Below are positions 59,538 to 64,000 of a DNA stretch of 64,000 nucleotides, one piece after another; the first letter of the stretch is position 1, and each line of letters begins with the position of its first letter. The notes below the pieces were generated by a model, which worked only from the letters and a program-made list of their open reading frames with translations, ran no database searches and was not told the origin of the DNA. Made by a program: the position numbers and the translations under genes. The DNA is from Arthrobacter sp. YN (GTDB lineage: Bacteria > Actinomycetota > Actinomycetes > Actinomycetales > Micrococcaceae): the NCBI RefSeq assembly GCF_002224285.1, contig NZ_CP022436.1, positions 3,224,001 through 3,288,000 of the forward strand, in the 5' to 3' direction.

Positions 59538-62039
59538 TCAAGCAACCAGGGTTCGGAGCAGCCGCGCTGAATGCCGTACCGACAATCCGGGCAGATAGGC
59601 CCGGCTTAGTGCCCGCCCCATTGCCGGAAGGTGCAACGGGTCTTGGTAATACATGTACAACGTTCGGTACTCGGGCTGGAATCTCGACTTAAAAGAAGCC
59701 AATGACCTGAATCCATAAACCGGTTCCAGTGCCTGCCCCACGGCATCCAGAATTCCCGCCAGGCCCTCAGCCCGTTGTTCGATCTCGCCCTTCTCCCTGG
59801 CCAAGGGCGAACCGGACAGTGAGATGACCTCCACGGAGGCACGCAAGTGCAGGATGGCCGAGGCAATCAGGAATTCCATGACTCCCGGGAAGGTGTCTCC
59901 ACGCCGCCTCATGAAGTCCAGCGTCCAACTGACGACCTGGCCTTCCTCGTAGACCGGGAGCCAACTGGTGACCCCGTAGACGAACCCCGCGTCATCAACG
60001 GCAACGCAGCACAGGACGTCGTCGTCCGCCAACTCGTCCAGGCCGCCCAAAGTGAAGCCCATTTCAGGAATCTTCTTCTGGGCTGCCCACTCCTCCGAGA
60101 CCTCAGTGACTTGGGCGCGCACGCCGTGCGATAGCTCCGAGTAGCGGCCCCAGCTGGCCGTTATCCCCAGTTTTTTGGCACGGTTCAGCGATGTCCTGAC
60201 GTTCTGCCACTCCTTGCCCCGGAATTCCAGGTCCCTGATCCGCAGGCGGGTTTCCTGGGCGACAGCCACCCTGCGGAAGCCCCGCGCTTGAAGCATGGGC
60301 CACAGCTCATCCGTGCAGGAGTAGAAGCATGGAATCAACGCCTGCTGGGTGCAGTACTCCAGGAAACCCCTGGCAGTTTCCAAACGATGCCCGGCAGAAC
60401 CCAACGGGCCCGCCAACGTCAAGGCCACGTGACCATGGTGCTGGTAGGCCACTCCCCCGGTGCCGTCACCGTTGAACCAGTACTTGTTGGGTTCCCAGAG
60501 CGCCATCCAGGACAACGAGTCACCCCCGGATTTGACCAGAGCGCGGGCTTTCTCGCGGGCTTGGTGGTCGAGTCCGCCGGAGTGGTGGCCACGGATGAGC
60601 AGGATCCACACGCCCACCAGCGCCACCAACCAGAACACCGTTCCGGAGTAGGAGAAAAGGAACACCTCCAGGACATCACGTTCGGCAAAGACCTTTCGGT
60701 AGACGCCGGGCAGCGGAACGGGAAGATACTGCCGGGCCAATTCTGCAGCCAATCCCAGCAAGCCGCCGTCGCGGTCCATGCCGCCGGACGCCAACCAGAC
60801 TGCGGTGTAGGCGAGGCTAAGCCCCGCCCCGGTCAGGCCTACCAACCAGAAGATTCTGCGCCGGAGTCGATCCGAGGTCACCACCCGGAAGTGGCCACGG
60901 TAGACAAAGAGCATCACAGCCAGCACCAGCGGCACGACGACGAGCGGGATCAGGTGGACCACGGCCGAGTTCAGCATGGGCACGTGGGGACGTCCCTGCA
61001 GCCTGGGCATCCCGGCGAAGAGGCCGAGGTAAATCGCTGACAACGCCACCACTACCAACTGGACCGCGATCGCGATCCCCAAGGCCAGTCTGCGTCCACG
61101 TCTCATGCCGTCGGCACAAATGAGGAGCAAGACTACAGGCACCACTGCCAGCGCCAATCCCCACGGGCCGGTATAGCCTTGGCGGCCCACCTCCAAACAG
61201 GCAACGTCAATGGTTCCCCCGCAGCTGCTTTCCAACTGGCTGAGCGTGGGCAAAGGATTCAGGATGACGTCCCGCAGCAATGCGAGGGGACCGGACGGAC
61301 TCTTCGCCGCAGCGGTAACGATGGGTCCCACAGCGAAGATGGCCATGGTCAAAGACAGAAGGTTCCGCACTTCCCTGCCCGTAGAGCGATGCAGATGGAG
61401 GTGCCCCTGGCTGCTTTGCATCCACCACCCGGATGCCAAGCCGATCAGGGCCCCCAGGAATCCCACCACGGTCTCGGCATGCCCGACGTACAACACCAGG
61501 AGCAAAGAGACCGAAAGGGCCACCGTGCGCAGCCGCCGTTGCCACAGAGTAGGGAGCAGGGCGCTGGCTGCCAAAGCCGTAGCCAGAGCTGCCCCATAGG
61601 GACCAATCAGCCGGGTGTCTGCCATCCGCGACAGCCAGCCGTCATCTGCGTGCTGCGCCACTTGGGTGACCAGGAGGAATGCCGACACGCAGGCGAACTG
61701 GGCGCCCAAGAACACACCCGCCGTTTTGAGTGACCCCAGGTGCCGCTCGGCAAGGCCCAGAAGAAACACGATCATCAGGATCGCTGTGGCATAAGCCAGC
61801 GGATTAGTGGTGAAGAACAACGAAGTCCAGATGGACCACCATTCTCCAGACCGCAGGCCGTCAAGTGATACGCCGGCGAAGGCAAGCCACGGCTCCGGCG
61901 GACCGGACAGGAAACTGCCCGAAACCAGGGACAACGCCACAAACAAGCCCAGCACCAGCAGCGTGAACGGCGTGGCCCGTATGTGCTTGCCCGCCTGCAG
62001 CAATGCCGGCTTGATCACACCCCTGAGGGCACGGCTCAT
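59538..62039 (-). CDS. MprF-like protein: membrane domain plus C-terminal DUF2156 acyltransferase-like domain
   Basis: 833 residues. Residues 1-235 are a rhomboid-like membrane domain (GEWWSIWTSLFFTTNPLAYA, LAERHLGSLKTAGVF) in which the catalytic GxSG is replaced by GPYG, so it is not a protease. Further helices run to about 520. The C-terminal 300 residues (GGVAYQHHGHVALTLAGPLG, LYMYYQDP, and FYSCTDELWPMLQARGFRRV) belong to the phosphatidylglycerol lysyltransferase/DUF2156 group that transfers aminoacyl groups from tRNA to lipids. Aminoacyl-lipid synthesis and flipping are inferred. ATG overlaps the esterase stop (ATGA). Confidence 0.85.
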   Translation of the reverse strand: MSRALRGVIKPALLQAGKHIRATPFTLLVLGLFVALSLVSGSFLSGPPEPWLAFAGVSLDGLRSGEWWSIWTSLFFTTNPLAYATAILMIVFLLGLAERHLGSLKTAGVFLGAQFACVSAFLLVTQVAQHADDGWLSRMADTRLIGPYGAALATALAASALLPTLWQRRLRTVALSVSLLLVLYVGHAETVVGFLGALIGLASGWWMQSSQGHLHLHRSTGREVRNLLSLTMAIFAVGPIVTAAAKSPSGPLALLRDVILNPLPTLSQLESSCGGTIDVACLEVGRQGYTGPWGLALAVVPVVLLLICADGMRRGRRLALGIAIAVQLVVVALSAIYLGLFAGMPRLQGRPHVPMLNSAVVHLIPLVVVPLVLAVMLFVYRGHFRVVTSDRLRRRIFWLVGLTGAGLSLAYTAVWLASGGMDRDGGLLGLAAELARQYLPVPLPGVYRKVFAERDVLEVFLFSYSGTVFWLVALVGVWILLIRGHHSGGLDHQAREKARALVKSGGDSLSWMALWEPNKYWFNGDGTGGVAYQHHGHVALTLAGPLGSAGHRLETARGFLEYCTQQALIPCFYSCTDELWPMLQARGFRRVAVAQETRLRIRDLEFRGKEWQNVRTSLNRAKKLGITASWGRYSELSHGVRAQVTEVSEEWAAQKKIPEMGFTLGGLDELADDDVLCCVAVDDAGFVYGVTSWLPVYEEGQVVSWTLDFMRRRGDTFPGVMEFLIASAILHLRASVEVISLSGSPLAREKGEIEQRAEGLAGILDAVGQALEPVYGFRSLASFKSRFQPEYRTLYMYYQDPLHLPAMGRALSRAYLPGLSVRHSARLLRTLVA

Positions 62040-63334
62040 TGGGACAGCTCCCAGCGGTCGGCAAGGAAACCCAAGGCTCCAGGCATTCCCCGGACAACAG
62101 CGTCCCAAGAGTGTCCTGCGTGCTGAATGGAGTGTTCTTCTGTTGCGAAGCCCGCAGTCCTGGCAGCATCAGCGAGCTCATGCATATAGTCGGTGAACTC
62201 GTGGTCAGTTTCGCCGGCCGTGAGGTACACAGCGCTTCCCGCATAATTGCGTTGCTGCATCAACGCCAAAGGCGTCTTCGACTCGAAAGCCGCTGCATCG
62301 CCGTCGAACGAGTCCTGAATGGTCTTGTTTCGATCCTTGGCCAACGCAGGTTCCCGTTCGGCCGAGAACGCGAGCACCGATGAGAAGAGCTCCGGATGGA
62401 CTGTACCCATCTGCGTGGCACATGTACCTCCAAACGAGAAACCGCCCACGGCCCACAGTCGGGGGTCATCGGAGACGTCCAGTGTAGAGGTGATCCAGGC
62501 CGGTACATCCTTGGAGAGATATGTGTCCGCAGGGGCAATCAGGCTATCCATGCACATGGTGTTGGCGCTGCTTGACCCGTTCGGATCCACCACCACCGTC
62601 ACCGGAGCCACTCCGTGGTGGGCTTCAGCGAAACGGTCCAGTTGGGTGCGGAGTTGGCCGCCCGTCAACCAGTCGGCCGGACCACCGGGCTGCCCTGAGA
62701 AGAGCACCAGCACAGGCAGCACGGGGCGGGGTTCAGTCTGATACGCGGGGGGAAGGTAGATGTACGCTTCCCGCGCGATGAAACCGGAAGTGGTCCCGGG
62801 GATCTCGGCCTTGCGCAGAATTCCGTTTCCTGGCATGGACTCCGGCGCTTTCCACCCCTTGAGGGCGGGACCGGGCTTAAGGTCCGGGCTCCGCTGAAGG
62901 CCGGCCTCCAGTGGCTGAATGCGGGCCACTGCAGTACCCAGCAAATCCCCTACCGAGTTGTTCAGCCCGAAGTAGAGATTTACTTGCACCGCACTCAAAA
63001 GGACGACTCCCAGCATCGCCAGGACGCTGAGGGAGCGGCCTTTACCGGAGTTGCGTGGAAGGCGGGCCGCGCAGAGGAGAACAGCCGCGACGGCCGGCAC
63101 AGACCAGGCCAGCGTCTCAAAGGGAAGGTTCTCTGAAAAAGTGGCCATGAGATCCACCAGTATCCAGTGGACCAACGCCACGATTCCGACAGAAATCGCG
63201 AGGGAGCCCACCACGACCAGTGGCCAGGAACGTCGTCGTCGCCAGAGCAGGTACACTCCACCGGCAGCACCGCAAGCAATGCTGAACCAAAGGAACGGAC
63301 CACCAACCAGGCTGACGTCGGAAAGAAAATCCAT
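62036..63334 (-). CDS. membrane-bound esterase-like protein (Ag85/esterase D fold)
   Basis: 432 residues: four N-terminal helices (to about 125) then an extracellular alpha/beta hydrolase. The nucleophile is Ser in VGGFSFGGTCATQ; acid in LTAGETDHEFTDY and the histidine in QHAGHSWDAVVRG. Architecture resembles mycobacterial antigen 85-like or S-formylglutathione hydrolase-like esterases tethered to the membrane. It precedes and overlaps the MprF-like gene, suggesting work on the same envelope lipid or aminoacyl lipid. Starts five bases after the DUF2550 gene. Confidence 0.85.
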   Translation of the reverse strand: MDFLSDVSLVGGPFLWFSIACGAAGGVYLLWRRRRSWPLVVVGSLAISVGIVALVHWILVDLMATFSENLPFETLAWSVPAVAAVLLCAARLPRNSGKGRSLSVLAMLGVVLLSAVQVNLYFGLNNSVGDLLGTAVARIQPLEAGLQRSPDLKPGPALKGWKAPESMPGNGILRKAEIPGTTSGFIAREAYIYLPPAYQTEPRPVLPVLVLFSGQPGGPADWLTGGQLRTQLDRFAEAHHGVAPVTVVVDPNGSSSANTMCMDSLIAPADTYLSKDVPAWITSTLDVSDDPRLWAVGGFSFGGTCATQMGTVHPELFSSVLAFSAEREPALAKDRNKTIQDSFDGDAAAFESKTPLALMQQRNYAGSAVYLTAGETDHEFTDYMHELADAARTAGFATEEHSIQHAGHSWDAVVRGMPGALGFLADRWELSQ

Positions 63335-63339
63335 AACGC

Positions 63340-63771
63340 CTATCGCCAGGTACCGACGCCGATGACCGGGCCGGCCTCCAGCCAGGAGGACAGCCCTGCA
63401 TAGGCGTCGAAGTTCATGGCGAGCATGAACTTTTTGCCTTCGTACTGCAATTCAACAACCACCACGCCGGGCTGCACCCTGACCAGTTCATCTTCGGTGG
63501 GTTGGCGGCGGCCCAGCAGTTCGAGCGAACTGCGCGTAAATCTGTGCTTGGGGATCACGCTCAAGGACATCAAGCGGAACCACTCCAGCTCATTGTCCTG
63601 ATAACGACAAACCCCCATCTGCCAGCTGTTTCCAGCCGTGCAAATGGAGGCGTCTACCGTGCCCAGGGCACGCCGCAGGTTGAAGCGGCGCACCCCGAAC
63701 AGGCACAGTGAAATGATCAGCAACGTAAACGCCGTTGCCAAGGCGATGAACGGAATAAGGGAATCGTCCAT
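63340..63771 (-). CDS. DUF2550 protein
   Basis: 143 residues. One N-terminal membrane helix (about 8-27), then the DUF2550 domain: ICTAGNSWQMGVCRY, NELEWFRLMSLSVIPK. The family is actinobacterial and constantly found just behind atpC, as here (10 bases). ATG 63771 is preferred over the longer frame, which overlaps atpC. Function unknown. Confidence 0.85.
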   Translation of the reverse strand: MDDSLIPFIALATAFTLLIISLCLFGVRRFNLRRALGTVDASICTAGNSWQMGVCRYQDNELEWFRLMSLSVIPKHRFTRSSLELLGRRQPTEDELVRVQPGVVVVELQYEGKKFMLAMNFDAYAGLSSWLEAGPVIGVGTWR

Positions 63772-63781
63772 CAAGGTCGTG

Positions 63782-64000
63782 CTATCGGGTCCCCGCTGTA
63801 GCCGCTTCGCCCAATTTGGCGTTGTCAGCAACAATGACCACGCGATCGTTGTCAACGGAGAAGAATCCGCCGTCGACCACTACCGCGATACGGTCACCGG
63901 AAACCGGCTGGATTGCCAGCTCGCCCTCGGCCAGGATGGCCAGAAGGGGCGAGTGGCCCGGCAGGATTCCGATTTCACCATCGCTGGTGCGGGCCTTCAC
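63782..64000 (-). CDS. atpC: F-type ATP synthase epsilon subunit, N-terminus beyond the window
   Basis: 72 residues visible. VKARTSDGEIGILPGHSPLLAIL and GGFFSVDNDRVVIVADNA are the epsilon beta-sandwich, so the preceding residues and start lie past base 64000. The C-terminal helical hairpin seen in E. coli is absent: the protein stops soon after DNAKLGEAATAGTR, the short epsilon form usual in actinobacteria. It heads the atpC-DUF2550-esterase-MprF-like run. Confidence 0.92.
   Translation of the reverse strand: MKARTSDGEIGILPGHSPLLAILAEGELAIQPVSGDRIAVVVDGGFFSVDNDRVVIVADNAKLGEAATAGTR

Noticed and set aside
1..64000. CRISPR array, tRNA or rRNA genes, insertion sequences, integrases
   Set aside because: No regularly spaced repeats, cloverleaf-like sequence, transposase or integrase motifs were noticed on reading; a tRNA scan was not run.

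Overview
The window is a dense, GC-rich, prophage-free chromosomal segment from an actinobacterium. It most resembles the Micrococcaceae (Arthrobacter/Paenarthrobacter type). The pointers are gene order and families: nrtR-nadA-nadB-nadC-cysteine desulfurase, rph-rdgB next to murI and an MBL hydrolase, clpS-DUF2017, a DUF2550 gene behind atpC, the mismatch endonuclease nucS, and a DUF3039 protein. The assignment is inference from content; no rRNA, tRNA, CRISPR array, insertion sequence or phage gene was recognised.

Layout. 1-6.8 kb: end of a luciferase-like monooxygenase with its MarR regulator, a transglutaminase-like protein, a lipoprotein, DUF1684, an ArsB/SLC13-like permease, a DM13 protein, an FAH-family hydrolase and GtrA. 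6.9-12.7 kb: the complete de novo NAD operon under an NrtR-type regulator. 12.9-18.7 kb: Lrp regulator and APC permease, then a 2-oxoacid dehydrogenase-like cluster (E1alpha, E1beta, a stand-alone lipoyl domain, an alpha/beta hydrolase). 18.8-26.1 kb: phosphoribosyltransferase and three transporter/regulator sets. 26.2-30.4 kb: sbcDC. 30.5-35.2 kb: aquaporin, two DUF202 proteins, ADP-ribosylglycohydrolase, DUF4395, DEDDh exonuclease-BRCT. 35.3-37.3 kb: GntR-regulated ABC operon. 37.4-42.5 kb: DedA, rdgB, rph, MBL, murI, DUF2017, clpS. 42.6-44.5 kb: pncB-pncA (NAD salvage). 44.6-47.6 kb: helicase, DUF3039, nagB. 47.7-54.1 kb: ABC exporter with a frameshifted permease, old yellow enzyme, thioredoxin-like TPR protein, large surface protein. 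54.3-59.4 kb: AI-2E transporter, hydrolase, nucS, nagA, cspA. 59.5-64 kb: MprF-like protein, membrane esterase, DUF2550 and the end of atpC.

NAD metabolism is strongly represented: de novo synthesis with its own cysteine desulfurase for the Fe-S enzyme NadA, a regulator, and the two-step salvage pair. Genome maintenance (sbcCD, nucS, DEDDh-BRCT exonuclease, rdgB) and amino-sugar catabolism (nagA, nagB) are also present.

Three things deserve attention. First, at least nineteen genes have a TAnnnT hexamer six or seven bases before the start codon and no evident ribosome binding site, the signature of leaderless transcripts; this also fixes several start codons. Second, two genes (nadB and an ABC permease) appear to lack one base in a G/C run, so they are either frameshifted or carry sequence errors. 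Third, the E1alpha/E1beta cluster has no acyltransferase E2: only a 109-residue lipoyl protein followed by an alpha/beta hydrolase, a split form of the AcoC-like arrangement. A perfect 28-bp palindrome at 55630-55689 has the reverse A/T polarity of an intrinsic terminator.
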